From Patiriisocius marinus (GTDB lineage: Bacteria; Bacteroidota; Bacteroidia; Flavobacteriales; Flavobacteriaceae): a stretch of 64,000 nt of DNA. Positions 43,651 through 52,231 of the stretch are shown piece by piece (position 1 is the first letter of the stretch; every line of letters starts with the position of its first letter). Location: NCBI RefSeq assembly GCF_008974325.1, contig NZ_BKCG01000001.1:124001-188000 (forward strand), given 5' to 3'. The notes under the pieces are model-generated. The model did not search any database and was not told the origin of the DNA. It saw nothing but the letters and a program-made list of their open reading frames with translations. The position numbers and the translations under genes were made by a program.

Positions 43651-44571
43651 TTAATCCTTTATCAATTGATATGTGCTTGAAGAATCTGCGGATTTAGCCG
43701 TTATAAAATAAATCCCTGTATTTAATAAAGACAAGTCTATTTCTGAGGATGTAGCATCAATTACACTTTCTGTAACTTTTTGACCCAGAGCGTTAAAAAT
43801 CGTAACATAGTTAATCACCATAGGTGCATCAAAGAACAAAATATCGCTTACTGGATTTGGATAATATGTAAACCCGTTAAGGCTATGAGATGGACTGCTA
43901 AGAAGATTGCACTCCCCTTCTATTAGATACAAAATCTCAGCATCTGGATTAATATAACCCCAAGTAGCACCATTATTAGGAGAATAGGCTGCTATATTAC
44001 CACTAAATGAATTATTAGTAGCTTGAACCGCTCCCAATTCACCTCCTGAAATTTCGACATGATAACTTAACCAATACGATGTTGACATTCCTATTTGACC
44101 TTCTAACAAAACAGGATCTATTTCATAAACAACTTGAATTAAATCTTGAGTTGAATATGAAACAAGTATAGTGTTTGAAACAGGAACTACAGACTGAGTC
44201 TCTATTAATTGACCTGGAAGAGAATCTAAATCGCTATAAAAAGACAAATCTATGTTAGTAATTGTTACACCAGATTCAACAAGAAAATTGTACGTCAATC
44301 GAGTTACCGTGAAATCTGTATCTGCTGCTATAGTAATGTCATTTGCTAGTACTTGAGGTGTTGTACTGTACGTATTATAAAACAACTCAATAGCATCACT
44401 AGTAACCTCTTCAGCACAAGGAGTTTTTAAATAGGAGGAAGATTCAGCTGTTTGATTTTCAATAATTGACTCAATATTTAAAGAATCTTCAGACTCAGCA
44501 AGGAATAATGCCGTTTGGCTAAATGTAGTTACACTACTTAAAAGCAATAACAACAATGTAATTTTTTTCAT
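43651..44571 (-). CDS. Secreted protein with T9SS sorting domain, function unknown
   Basis: A 306-residue protein with signal peptide MKKITLLLLLLSSVTTFSQ, a beta-rich central region (VTRLTYNFLVESGVTITNIDLSFYSDL) and a C-terminal sorting domain (NGFTYYPNPVSDILFFDA, VTIFNALGQKV, YFITAKSADSSSTYQLIKD). No catalytic residues stand out. It sits beside another T9SS cargo gene in the same orientation, but a hairpin and about 140 bp separate them. Confidence 0.85.
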   Translation of the reverse strand: MKKITLLLLLLSSVTTFSQTALFLAESEDSLNIESIIENQTAESSSYLKTPCAEEVTSDAIELFYNTYSTTPQVLANDITIAADTDFTVTRLTYNFLVESGVTITNIDLSFYSDLDSLPGQLIETQSVVPVSNTILVSYSTQDLIQVVYEIDPVLLEGQIGMSTSYWLSYHVEISGGELGAVQATNNSFSGNIAAYSPNNGATWGYINPDAEILYLIEGECNLLSSPSHSLNGFTYYPNPVSDILFFDAPMVINYVTIFNALGQKVTESVIDATSSEIDLSLLNTGIYFITAKSADSSSTYQLIKD

Positions 44572-44648
44572 AATAAAGAATTTAAAAGTTAATACTACTC
44601 TAAAGTGATGCTATAAAAAATTCAGTAAAGTCTTATAAAAGGTTACCA

Positions 44649-44676
44649 CTTAATTAATCAAAATTTATTAATTAAG
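44649..44676. repeat. Perfect 10-bp inverted repeat in a 308-bp gap
   Basis: CTTAATTAAT, eight bases, then ATTAATTAAG. It lies about 80 bp upstream of the T9SS gene at 44571 and may be an operator or hairpin. Apart from it and the ppa terminator (44822-44857), the gap 44572-44879 shows only A/T-rich sequence with no gene. Confidence 0.45.
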
Positions 44677-44821
44677 AATCTTTATAAGCAATGCATCAAA
44701 CCTCATTAACCTATCAACTCCCAATATTACCTTAATAACATTTAATATAAAATAGTAAGTAGTTAACCGCTAATCAGTAATTAGTATCTGTTGCTATAAA
44801 TTGTATAAGTGTAACAAACCA

Positions 44822-44857
44822 AAAAACCCTGTCAAAGTAATTTTTGACAGGGTTTTT
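44822..44857 (-). terminator. Rho-independent terminator of ppa
   Basis: A perfect 15-bp stem, aaaaaccctgtcaaa with tttgacagggttttt, around a 6-base loop. It lies 22 bp beyond the ppa stop codon, with the T run in the minus-strand transcript. Confidence 0.9.
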
Positions 44858-44879
44858 GTAATCTATAAAATTTCAGAGC

Positions 44880-45407
44880 TTATATCGTGAAATTTCCATT
44901 TGCTTTGTGCTCACTGTTATCATAACGCTCAACACATTTATTAAAAATCTCGATTGCTTTAGTAGCATCTCCCCATCCACCTACATCAACACGTTTTTTC
45001 TCTAAGTCTTTGTAAACTTGAAAAAAGTGCTCGATTTCTTTTAGGGTGTGCTGGTTCATATCACTTAAATCGTTAAGTCTACTCCATACTGGATCTGAAA
45101 CTGGCACACATATTACTTTTTCATCTGGTCCTTTTTCATCTGCCATGTGGAAAACCCCAATAGGCTTAACCTCTACCACACACATTGGGAATGTAGGCTC
45201 TCCTCCTAATACTAATACATCTAATGGATCTCCATCTAGTGCTAATGTTTCTGGAATAAAACCATAGTCTGCTGGATACATCATAGATGAAAAAAGCATA
45301 CGGTCGAAACGAATTTTCTTTAAGTCGAAATCGTATTCATATTTGTTTCTGCTCCCTTTTGGGATTTCGATTAGAACATCAAAAGATTTGTTTTCTGAAA
45401 GTGTCAT
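44880..45407 (-). CDS. ppa: Soluble inorganic pyrophosphatase
   Basis: A 175-residue family I pyrophosphatase with IEIPKGSRNKYEYD, the active-site loop MMYPADYGFIPETLALDGDPLDVLVLG (three aspartates of the DGDPLD motif, about 63-68) and VKPIGVFHMADEKGPDEKVI. It hydrolyses cytoplasmic pyrophosphate. A membrane pyrophosphatase that conserves this energy is encoded 2.5 kb away, so both types coexist. Confidence 0.94.
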   Translation of the reverse strand: MTLSENKSFDVLIEIPKGSRNKYEYDFDLKKIRFDRMLFSSMMYPADYGFIPETLALDGDPLDVLVLGGEPTFPMCVVEVKPIGVFHMADEKGPDEKVICVPVSDPVWSRLNDLSDMNQHTLKEIEHFFQVYKDLEKKRVDVGGWGDATKAIEIFNKCVERYDNSEHKANGNFTI

Positions 45408-45556
45408 ATTATAATTTAATTAAGATTTTGGCAAAGCCGAAATTCTATTTTGATTCTATTTATTTCTAAAATTTTTATTTCTAATAACTATTGTGGTTTC
45501 TTAAAATTTCCGAAGAAATATTTACATAAAACCCTTAAGCAATAATCTTGCCTGAT

Positions 45557-48043
45557 TTAAAAATCAAATCCAAAACTTCCCGTAAATCCATATTTACGAG
45601 CATCTGGATGAGAAACTTCGTTTAGGTAATTTCCACGTACATTAAAATCGATACGGAATACTTTGAAAATATTTCCAATACCCACACTATACTCATAGTA
45701 TGGCTGAGTTGGCGCTTGATAAACGATGTTCGACCTATTTAAATCAATATTAGATTGGCTTATATTTCCTATCACCGTTCTAAAACCGATTACCTCTCGT
45801 AAGTTTAAATCACGAATCCAAGGAATACGCTGGAAAATACGTCCACCAAAATTGTGCTGAAAATGTACAGACACATATTCGTCACTTACAAATTCGTAAA
45901 AATCTAACTGAGAAAAGGTATTATAAATACTAAATAACGTTTGATTTCCAGGAATAGGATTTAATAAACTAATGTTAACATCACCAAAAGTTTTACCAGC
46001 CTCAACTGTTGTTGTTAACCTACCTATACCTCCTATATTCCAAGGTTGTGTGTATAAACCTTGAATACGTTGATAATCGAAATCACCACCTAAAACATCC
46101 TTTAAACCTTTAGTATATCCTAAGTAAATACTTGCAAAGTCACCAGAATTAATTGTTGTACGCTCAACTCCATATCCTGTGGTTTTACGTTTTGGTGTAT
46201 AGAAAAACCCAAGTTCTACTTCAGGTTGATGTACGTCATCGCCTATTGTACCATCTTCTTTTAGATAATTAATTGAAAACGTTTCAGTAGCTGTACGTAA
46301 TACTCTATAAGATCCAGTTAAACGGACATTAAAATTTTTAGCTGGTTCTATTGAAAACCCTACTGTTCCTAATTTGATACGTGTTAACCTGTCATTTGCT
46401 CCCACAGTAACTAATGAGGAAGATGCTAGATTTCTACCCAAAACATCTGTGGTGGATGTTAAACTTGCACCTGTCTGTTCCACATCTTTTCTAAAACCAC
46501 CATATGCAGTAAGTCGGCTTTTACGATCTAAAAGTATTTTCCCTGAAAGACCGTATTTTAAACGCTGATCTCTAAAACCATACGCTCCAAAACCTTCTAA
46601 TCTCCAAGGGTCATTTTGTCCAAAATAAGTACGACCCCCCAAGCGGACTCTAAATCCTTCTGCTTCATTAAATCCAAAAATTGAAAATACAGGTCCAACA
46701 TCGAAGTTATCAACTTCGTAATAGCCACTCGCTAAAATAGACCCAATACTATATAAAGCCTTAAACCTTGGTACAGTTTTTAGCGTATCGAGCATTTTAT
46801 AAACACTTTGCTCATCGCCATTTAATTTTTCTAAACGATTTTGTTCCCAGAAATCATCTGGCCTATTATACACCTCATATTGATAAGGATCTACTTGAGA
46901 TTTGTAGAACTCCTTTGGTTTAGGAATATCAAATTTATAGTTATCATATAACGTAGTTCGTTTACCATAAATACCACGAGCTTCTTCTTTATCTCTAAAA
47001 CTAAAATCACTCATAAAGTAATCTCTAGTTATTAAAAATGTTGAGTCGTTAAGCACATCATATTCTTGTTCAATATACACATCACGCACCCAGTTTAGAT
47101 TAGCACTCTTAGTGGCCTGCATATTAATTTCCTTAATTGCCCAAGTAGTATCATTTACCCAAAAATCACCTTTAAATGTGAGTTCGTTTTTACGACGTGG
47201 ATAGTACACGATGTTATAACACCATTTATCTCCTCTAAAAGTACTATCAATTAATGCATAATTATATACATCAATTCCAGTTCTAGAAAGCGGACTTGTA
47301 AATGCTTTGTCGAAAAATTTTAAGTAGTTGTCATAAATATCATAATCCGCATAAAGATCTTTTAAATAAGCAATTAGCGTATTATTATTATCAAAACCCG
47401 AATTTTTATTTCCTTCTAAAACCTCTTTAACATCTTTTAGTTTATTATCTCCATAAACTTTAGAAAATGCCTCATTGATAAAAATTGGCAAGTATGTATT
47501 ACCAGTAACTCTTGATGTATCCACCTCATCAAAGATGAATTCCATGCCTTTAAAAATCTTACTTTTAATTAATGCACTATCAATTGTATTTAAATCAAAT
47601 TCTAGCTTCTCATATTTATCGTAAGCATATTGATCAAATTTCTTAACCCCATTATCACGTCTATTCTCCCAAATTTTACGAAGTATATCAATTGCAGGAT
47701 TATTCTTTTTCGATTGTTTTCCAGAAACAATAACAACCTCATCAAGCGCAGCTGCTTCTTCTTCAAGAACAATTTCCATCTTGTAGTTGCTTCGTTCTAA
47801 AAGTTCAATTTCCTTAGTAACATAACCAACAAAAGAAACTACTATAGTAGAATATTTAGTATCACTTTCTAGATAAAACCTACCTTCTTCATTAGTTATA
47901 GTACCTTTAAAACTATCTTTAAAAACTACATTAGCAAAGGGCACTCCTTGACCTTTGTCATCTGTTACAAATCCACTCACTTTTGTTTGAGAGAAAACTG
48001 TTGCCGTGATGAGCACAAGTAATAACGTAAATAAGTTTTTCAT
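45557..48043 (-). CDS. DUF5686 outer-membrane protein with CarboxypepD_reg-like domain
   Basis: About 828 residues from the ATG at 48043, which gives signal peptide MKNLFTLLLVLITATVFSQ. An ATG at 48070 would add nine residues, but a TAAATTTG -7 element (48079-48086) sits almost on it, so the later start is favoured. A CarboxypepD_reg-like domain (about 22-100, GQGVPFANVVFKDSFKGTIT) precedes the DUF5686 region (NPAIDILRKIWENRRDNGVKKF) and a C-terminal beta-barrel that ends in aromatic Phe (YGFTGSFGFDF). The family is common in flavobacterial outer membranes and lacks a known function. Confidence 0.85.
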   Translation of the reverse strand: MKNLFTLLLVLITATVFSQTKVSGFVTDDKGQGVPFANVVFKDSFKGTITNEEGRFYLESDTKYSTIVVSFVGYVTKEIELLERSNYKMEIVLEEEAAALDEVVIVSGKQSKKNNPAIDILRKIWENRRDNGVKKFDQYAYDKYEKLEFDLNTIDSALIKSKIFKGMEFIFDEVDTSRVTGNTYLPIFINEAFSKVYGDNKLKDVKEVLEGNKNSGFDNNNTLIAYLKDLYADYDIYDNYLKFFDKAFTSPLSRTGIDVYNYALIDSTFRGDKWCYNIVYYPRRKNELTFKGDFWVNDTTWAIKEINMQATKSANLNWVRDVYIEQEYDVLNDSTFLITRDYFMSDFSFRDKEEARGIYGKRTTLYDNYKFDIPKPKEFYKSQVDPYQYEVYNRPDDFWEQNRLEKLNGDEQSVYKMLDTLKTVPRFKALYSIGSILASGYYEVDNFDVGPVFSIFGFNEAEGFRVRLGGRTYFGQNDPWRLEGFGAYGFRDQRLKYGLSGKILLDRKSRLTAYGGFRKDVEQTGASLTSTTDVLGRNLASSSLVTVGANDRLTRIKLGTVGFSIEPAKNFNVRLTGSYRVLRTATETFSINYLKEDGTIGDDVHQPEVELGFFYTPKRKTTGYGVERTTINSGDFASIYLGYTKGLKDVLGGDFDYQRIQGLYTQPWNIGGIGRLTTTVEAGKTFGDVNISLLNPIPGNQTLFSIYNTFSQLDFYEFVSDEYVSVHFQHNFGGRIFQRIPWIRDLNLREVIGFRTVIGNISQSNIDLNRSNIVYQAPTQPYYEYSVGIGNIFKVFRIDFNVRGNYLNEVSHPDARKYGFTGSFGFDF

Positions 48044-48078
48044 AGAAATTGCTTTCTTCCTTTGCTTCATAGAGTTTG

Positions 48079-48086
48079 CAAATTTA
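48079..48086 (-). promoter_or_regulatory. -7 element TAAATTTG of the DUF5686 gene
   Basis: It matches TAnnTTTG. Transcription would begin near 48072, so the ATG at 48070 would have almost no leader, whereas the ATG at 48043 would have about 29 bases. Confidence 0.5.
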
Positions 48087-48207
48087 CATACAATAGTTGT
48101 GTCTTAGTTGGTAAAGGAATCCTAAAATTACATCAAGATGAATTAATAACAGAAAGCGCCCATTATAACCACAAGAAACACTAAAAATTGAACTAATTTT
48201 CAATCAA

Positions 48208-48240
48208 AAAAGCCTGTTACAGTTATGTAACAAGCTTTAA
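48208..48240 (-). terminator. Rho-independent terminator of pdhB
   Basis: On the minus strand AAAGCTTGTTACA and TGTAACAGGCTTT pair with one mismatch and are followed by TTT. It lies about 55 bp after the pdhB stop codon. Confidence 0.8.
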
Positions 48241-48294
48241 TTTTAATTTTATTCGGCTATTAAACCGTCAGTAATGCTTACTAATTTCTAAAAA

Positions 48295-49275
48295 TTAATC
48301 ACGATACATCACTTTCTTCACAGCCTTAACAACATCATCGCTATTAGGCAACCATTCTTTTAAAAGTTCTGGTGAATAAGGCGCAGGAGTATCTGCTGTA
48401 TTTATTTTTACAATAGGTGCATCTAGGTAATCAAACGCCTGACTTTGCACTTGGTATGTAATTTCTGTAGCTACATTCCCAAAAGGCCAAGCCTCTTCAA
48501 GAATAACTAGTCTGTTAGTTTTCTTAACCGATGTCAAAATTGCATCGTGATCCATAGGGCGAACAGTTCTCAAATCGATAATTTCGCATTCAATACCTTC
48601 TTTCGCTAATTCTTCTGCTGCTTTATAAGCATCCTTAATTATTTTTCCAAAAGAAACGATAGTTACATCTGTCCCTTTTCTTTTAATTTCAGCAACACCA
48701 AGTGGAATCAAGTATTCTCCTTCAGGAACTTCACCTTTATCACCATACATTTGCTCACTTTCCATAAAAATTACTGGATCATTATCACGAATAGCGCTTT
48801 TCAATAATCCTTTAGCGTCCGCTGGATTAGAAGGAACAACCACTTTTAAACCTGGAGTATTTGCAAACCAGTTTTCAAAAGCTTGTGAGTGAGTTGCTGC
48901 TAATTGGCCTGCACTTGCTGTAGGACCTCTAAAAACAATAGGACAATTAAATTGTCCACCACTCATTTGACGTATTTTAGCTGCATTATTTATAATCTGA
49001 TCAATCCCCACTAATGAGAAATTGAACGTCATATATTCTACAATTGGCCTGTTACCATTCATTGCACTACCTATAGCTATACCTGCAAAACCAAGTTCCG
49101 CAATAGGAGTATCAATAACACGCTTAGCACCAAACTCGTCTAACATTCCCTTACTAGCTTTATAAGCACCGTTGTATTCGGCAACTTCTTCACCCATTAA
49201 GTAAATAGACTCATCGCGGCGCATTTCTTCGCTCATCGCCTCGCAAATAGCTTCTCTAAATTGAATTGTTTTCAT
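48295..49275 (-). CDS. pdhB: Pyruvate dehydrogenase E1 component, beta subunit
   Basis: A 326-residue beta subunit with MKTIQFREAICEAMSEEMRRDE, YLMGEEVAEYNGAYKASKGML, DTPIAELGFAGIAIGSAMNG, and TVRPMDHDAILTSVKKTNRL near the C-terminal domain. It pairs with a separate E1 alpha encoded outside the window. The E1 fusion at 4925-7000 is a different complex. The 14-base word TGGCAAAGCCGAAA lies 59 bp upstream. Confidence 0.93.
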   Translation of the reverse strand: MKTIQFREAICEAMSEEMRRDESIYLMGEEVAEYNGAYKASKGMLDEFGAKRVIDTPIAELGFAGIAIGSAMNGNRPIVEYMTFNFSLVGIDQIINNAAKIRQMSGGQFNCPIVFRGPTASAGQLAATHSQAFENWFANTPGLKVVVPSNPADAKGLLKSAIRDNDPVIFMESEQMYGDKGEVPEGEYLIPLGVAEIKRKGTDVTIVSFGKIIKDAYKAAEELAKEGIECEIIDLRTVRPMDHDAILTSVKKTNRLVILEEAWPFGNVATEITYQVQSQAFDYLDAPIVKINTADTPAPYSPELLKEWLPNSDDVVKAVKKVMYRD

Positions 49276-49495
49276 ATTTCGACTCCGCTTAATAATTTTC
49301 GCGGTTTGTTTTTATATTAATTCTAAATATCTCTGGCAAAGCCGAAACTTTAATTAAGTCACAACTTCTTCTGAAATTTTAAGGAAAACAAAAATAGTAT
49401 TTATTTCCCAAAAAGCACACGCTACTATTCAATCACTTTACCCCTTGTAAAAACTAAGGAAATTTCAAATCAATAACATTTCAGATCAAAAAAAT

Positions 49496-49511
49496 ACTAT
49501 GCACGCATAGT
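49496..49511. promoter_or_regulatory. Palindrome ACTATGC-ac-GCATAGT upstream of etfB
   Basis: A perfect 7-bp inverted repeat lies 20 bp before the etfB -7 element, over the expected -33 region. Its form suggests a dimeric repressor site, and it is distinct from the paa operator at 22030-22047. Confidence 0.5.
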
Positions 49512-49530
49512 AAATTAGGTTTTATTTCGT

Positions 49531-49538
49531 TATCTTTG
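49531..49538 (+). promoter_or_regulatory. -7 element TATCTTTG of the etfBA operon
   Basis: It matches TAnnTTTG and lies 73 bp before the etfB start. No -33 TTG is obvious. The palindrome at 49496-49511 sits where that element would be. Confidence 0.55.
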
Positions 49539-49610
49539 GCGACCGTATTATTGAATATTTTACATTTAAACAATACGCTAAATAAAATACCTAATTAAAA
49601 GAAAATATAT

Positions 49611-50351
49611 ATGAAGATTCTTGTATGTATTAGCCACGTGCCTGATACAACTTCAAAAATTAATTTTACAGATGGTGACACTGCATTTGACACAAATGGA
49701 GTAAACTTTGTAATTAACCCTAATGATGAATTTGGTTTAACCAGAGCAATGTGGTTCAAAGAAAAGCAAGGTGCTAGTGTGCACGTTGTAAACGTAGGAG
49801 GTCCAGAAACAGAACCTACTTTGAGAAAAGCATTAGCAATTGGTGCAGATGAAGCAATTAGAGTAAACACACCTGCTACTGATGGTTATGCTGTAGCGAA
49901 ACAATTAGCAGCCGTCGTAAAAGATGGAGGTTACGACCTTGTAATTGGTGGACGTGAGTCAATTGATTATAATGGAGGAATGGTTCCTGGTATGCTTGCC
50001 AAAATGCTTGATGCTAATTTTGTTAACACGTGCATTAGCCTAGAAGTAGCTGATAGCAATGTAACTGCAATTAGAGAAATTGACGGTGGTAAAGAAACTA
50101 TAAGCACATCATTACCTCTAGTAGTTGGTGGTCAAAAAGGATTAGTTGAAGAAAGTGATCTTCGTATTCCTAATATGCGTGGTATTATGCAAGCTCGTAG
50201 CAAGCCACTTACAGTTAGAGAACCAGTAGATGCTAACTCTGAAACTAAAACAGTTTCTTTTGAGAAACCAGCACCTAAAGGAGCAGTTAAGTTAGTTGAT
50301 AATGTTGATGATCTTATTAACTTATTACACAATGAAGCGAAAGTAATCTAA
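49611..50351 (+). CDS. etfB: Electron transfer flavoprotein, beta subunit
   Basis: A 246-residue EtfB with MKILVCISHVPDTTSKI, NPNDEFGLTRAM, IGADEAIRVN and VIGGRESIDYNGGMVPGMLAKML (AMP- and FAD-binding neighbourhood). With EtfA it accepts electrons from acyl-CoA dehydrogenases and passes them to the quinone pool. The pair is 76 bp apart (103 bp to the EtfA start), probably one operon. Confidence 0.94.
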   Translation: MKILVCISHVPDTTSKINFTDGDTAFDTNGVNFVINPNDEFGLTRAMWFKEKQGASVHVVNVGGPETEPTLRKALAIGADEAIRVNTPATDGYAVAKQLAAVVKDGGYDLVIGGRESIDYNGGMVPGMLAKMLDANFVNTCISLEVADSNVTAIREIDGGKETISTSLPLVVGGQKGLVEESDLRIPNMRGIMQARSKPLTVREPVDANSETKTVSFEKPAPKGAVKLVDNVDDLINLLHNEAKVI

Positions 50352-50454
50352 GGATTGCGCGTAACAAAAATGAATTACAAATCACAAAATGTAATTTCTT
50401 AATACTTTTTCAAAAGAGAATTAAGAGTTGAATTTTGGAAATTTATATAAAACT

Positions 50455-51423
50455 ATGAGTGTTTTAGTATATACAGAATCTGAAAATGGTTCATTCAAAA
50501 AAACAGCGTTTGAAGTCGTTTCTTACGCAAAAGCAATTGCTAACGAAATGGGAACAACAGTTACTGCTGTTTCTGTAAACGGAGGTGATGCATCACAATT
50601 AGGAACATACGGTGCAGATAAAGTACTAGAAGTTTCTAATGATAAATTAAACAATTTTAATGCAGAAGCTTATGCTGATGTTGTTGCTCAAGCAGCAAAA
50701 GCAGAAGGTGCTAAAGTTGTTGTATTAACATCTAGTGCAGATGCAAAATTCATGGCTCCGTTAGTCGCTGTTAATCTCGAAGCAGGTTACGTACCTAATG
50801 TAGTTGCAGCACCAGAAAGTATTTCGCCTTTTAAAGTTAAGCACAGTGTTTTTACAAACAAAGCATTTTCATTAACTGAAATCTCAACAGATGTAAAAGT
50901 TGTAGGATTAGGTAAAAATGCTTTTGGATTAAAAGAAAACGCTGGAGCAGCTGCTGCTGAAGCTTTCAGCCCATCATTATCAGACGACGACTTTAATACT
51001 AAAGTTGTTTCCGTAGATAAGGCAACAGATAAAGTAACTATTGCTGATGCAGAAATTGTTGTTTCAGCTGGTCGTGGCTTAAAAGGTCCTGAAAACTGGG
51101 GGATGATTGAAGAAATGGCAGAAATTCTTGGAGCAGCAACAGCTTGTTCTAAGCCTGTAAGTGATATGGGATGGAGACCACACGGTGAACACGTAGGGCA
51201 AACAGGAAAACCAGTAGCATCTACATTATATATTGCAATTGGAATTAGTGGAGCAATTCAGCATTTAGCCGGAATCAACTCTTCTAAAGTGAAAGTTGTA
51301 ATTAACAATGATCCTGAGGCACCTTTTTTCAAAGCAGCAGATTACGGTATTGTAGGTGATGCCTTTGAAATTGTACCACAACTAAACGAAAAATTAAAAG
51401 CTTTTAAAGCCCAAAACAACTAA
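50455..51423 (+). CDS. etfA: Electron transfer flavoprotein, alpha subunit
   Basis: A 322-residue EtfA from ATG 50455 (MSVLVYTESENGSFKK). An in-frame TTG at 50428 would add nine residues with no support. The FAD-binding C-terminal domain has VVSAGRGLKGPENWGMIEEMA, GQTGKPVASTLYIAIGISGAIQH and VINNDPEAPFFKAADYGIVGD. It is the partner of EtfB. A strong terminator follows (51500-51544). Confidence 0.95.
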   Translation: MSVLVYTESENGSFKKTAFEVVSYAKAIANEMGTTVTAVSVNGGDASQLGTYGADKVLEVSNDKLNNFNAEAYADVVAQAAKAEGAKVVVLTSSADAKFMAPLVAVNLEAGYVPNVVAAPESISPFKVKHSVFTNKAFSLTEISTDVKVVGLGKNAFGLKENAGAAAAEAFSPSLSDDDFNTKVVSVDKATDKVTIADAEIVVSAGRGLKGPENWGMIEEMAEILGAATACSKPVSDMGWRPHGEHVGQTGKPVASTLYIAIGISGAIQHLAGINSSKVKVVINNDPEAPFFKAADYGIVGDAFEIVPQLNEKLKAFKAQNN

Positions 51424-51499
51424 GAACAGACGTTAAGCATTTTCTTTTTATTAAAAAGGAATTGTTTCGACACTATTTTTTGTTAATTTGTGCCACTGA

Positions 51500-51544
51500 A
51501 AAAGGCTGTTTAAACATGGAAACATCCTGTCTAAACAGCCTTTT
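51500..51544 (+). terminator. Rho-independent terminator of etfBA
   Basis: AAAAGGCTGTTTA and TAAACAGCCTTTT form a perfect 13-bp stem around a 19-base loop, 76 bp after the etfA stop codon, followed by T-rich sequence. Confidence 0.85.
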
Positions 51545-51595
51545 CTATTTGAGTCCGCACCTCTGCGTACTGCTACTGAAAACGTATTATTGACA

Positions 51596-52219
51596 ATGAG
51601 CTTAGTTCGCTTAAACATAAAAGGAATCTCTTATAGCCAAACGCAAAATGGAGCCTACGCCCTCATTTTGAGTGAAGTTGATGGAGACCGAAAATTACCA
51701 ATTGTTATTGGAGCTTTTGAAGCACAATCTATCGCGATTGCATTAGAAAAAGAGATAATGCCTCCAAGGCCATTGACTCACGACCTTTTCAAAAACTTTT
51801 CTGACAGATTCCAAATTGTAGTTAAACAAGTTATCATCCACAAACTAGTGGATGGCGTTTTTTACTCTAGTATTATTTGCGAACGAGAAGGTATTGAAGA
51901 AATTATAGACGCAAGAACCAGTGATGCAATTGCATTAGCACTACGTTTTAAAGCCCCTATTTTTACTTACAAAGGCATTCTTGAAAAAGCTGGAATCTTC
52001 TTGAAATCTGGCAAAAAGAAGAAAGATAAAAAAGTAGATGAAGATGCCGTTATTGAGGAACTTTTATTGAGTGATGATGCTGAATCTGTAACAACAGATA
52101 CAGATGAATTAATCGATGTTTCTCTTCAGGAATTAAACGAAATGTTAGATGCAGCAGTAGAAAATGAAGATTACGAGCAAGCAGCTAAAATTAGAGATGA
52201 AATCTCTAAAAGAAACTAA
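51596..52219 (+). CDS. Bifunctional nuclease-family protein (DUF151) with UVR motif
   Basis: About 207 residues from ATG 51596 (MSLVRLNIKGISYSQTQNGAY); an upstream TTG adds only two residues. The DUF151 domain covers about 1-135 (LPIVIGAFEAQSIAIALEKEIMPPRPLTHDLF, ARTSDAIALALRFKAPIF). A charged linker follows, then a C-terminal UvrB/UvrC-type motif (LDAAVENEDYEQAAKIRDEISKR). Members have been reported to show DNase and RNase activity. The role in this organism is unknown. It precedes the CNT transporter by 12 bp. Confidence 0.9.
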   Translation: MSLVRLNIKGISYSQTQNGAYALILSEVDGDRKLPIVIGAFEAQSIAIALEKEIMPPRPLTHDLFKNFSDRFQIVVKQVIIHKLVDGVFYSSIICEREGIEEIIDARTSDAIALALRFKAPIFTYKGILEKAGIFLKSGKKKKDKKVDEDAVIEELLLSDDAESVTTDTDELIDVSLQELNEMLDAAVENEDYEQAAKIRDEISKRN

Positions 52220-52231
52220 TACAAGTCCTTT

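Larger units (their letters stand above)
49276..49610. other. 335-bp divergent intergenic region between pdhB and etfB
   Basis: It holds the pdhB and etfB promoters, a 16-bp palindrome (49496-49511), the -7 element of etfB (49531-49538), the word TGGCAAAGCCGAAA (49334-49347) and one copy of the dispersed TTCTGAAATTTTAA motif (49369-49382). No gene is seen here. Confidence 0.6.
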
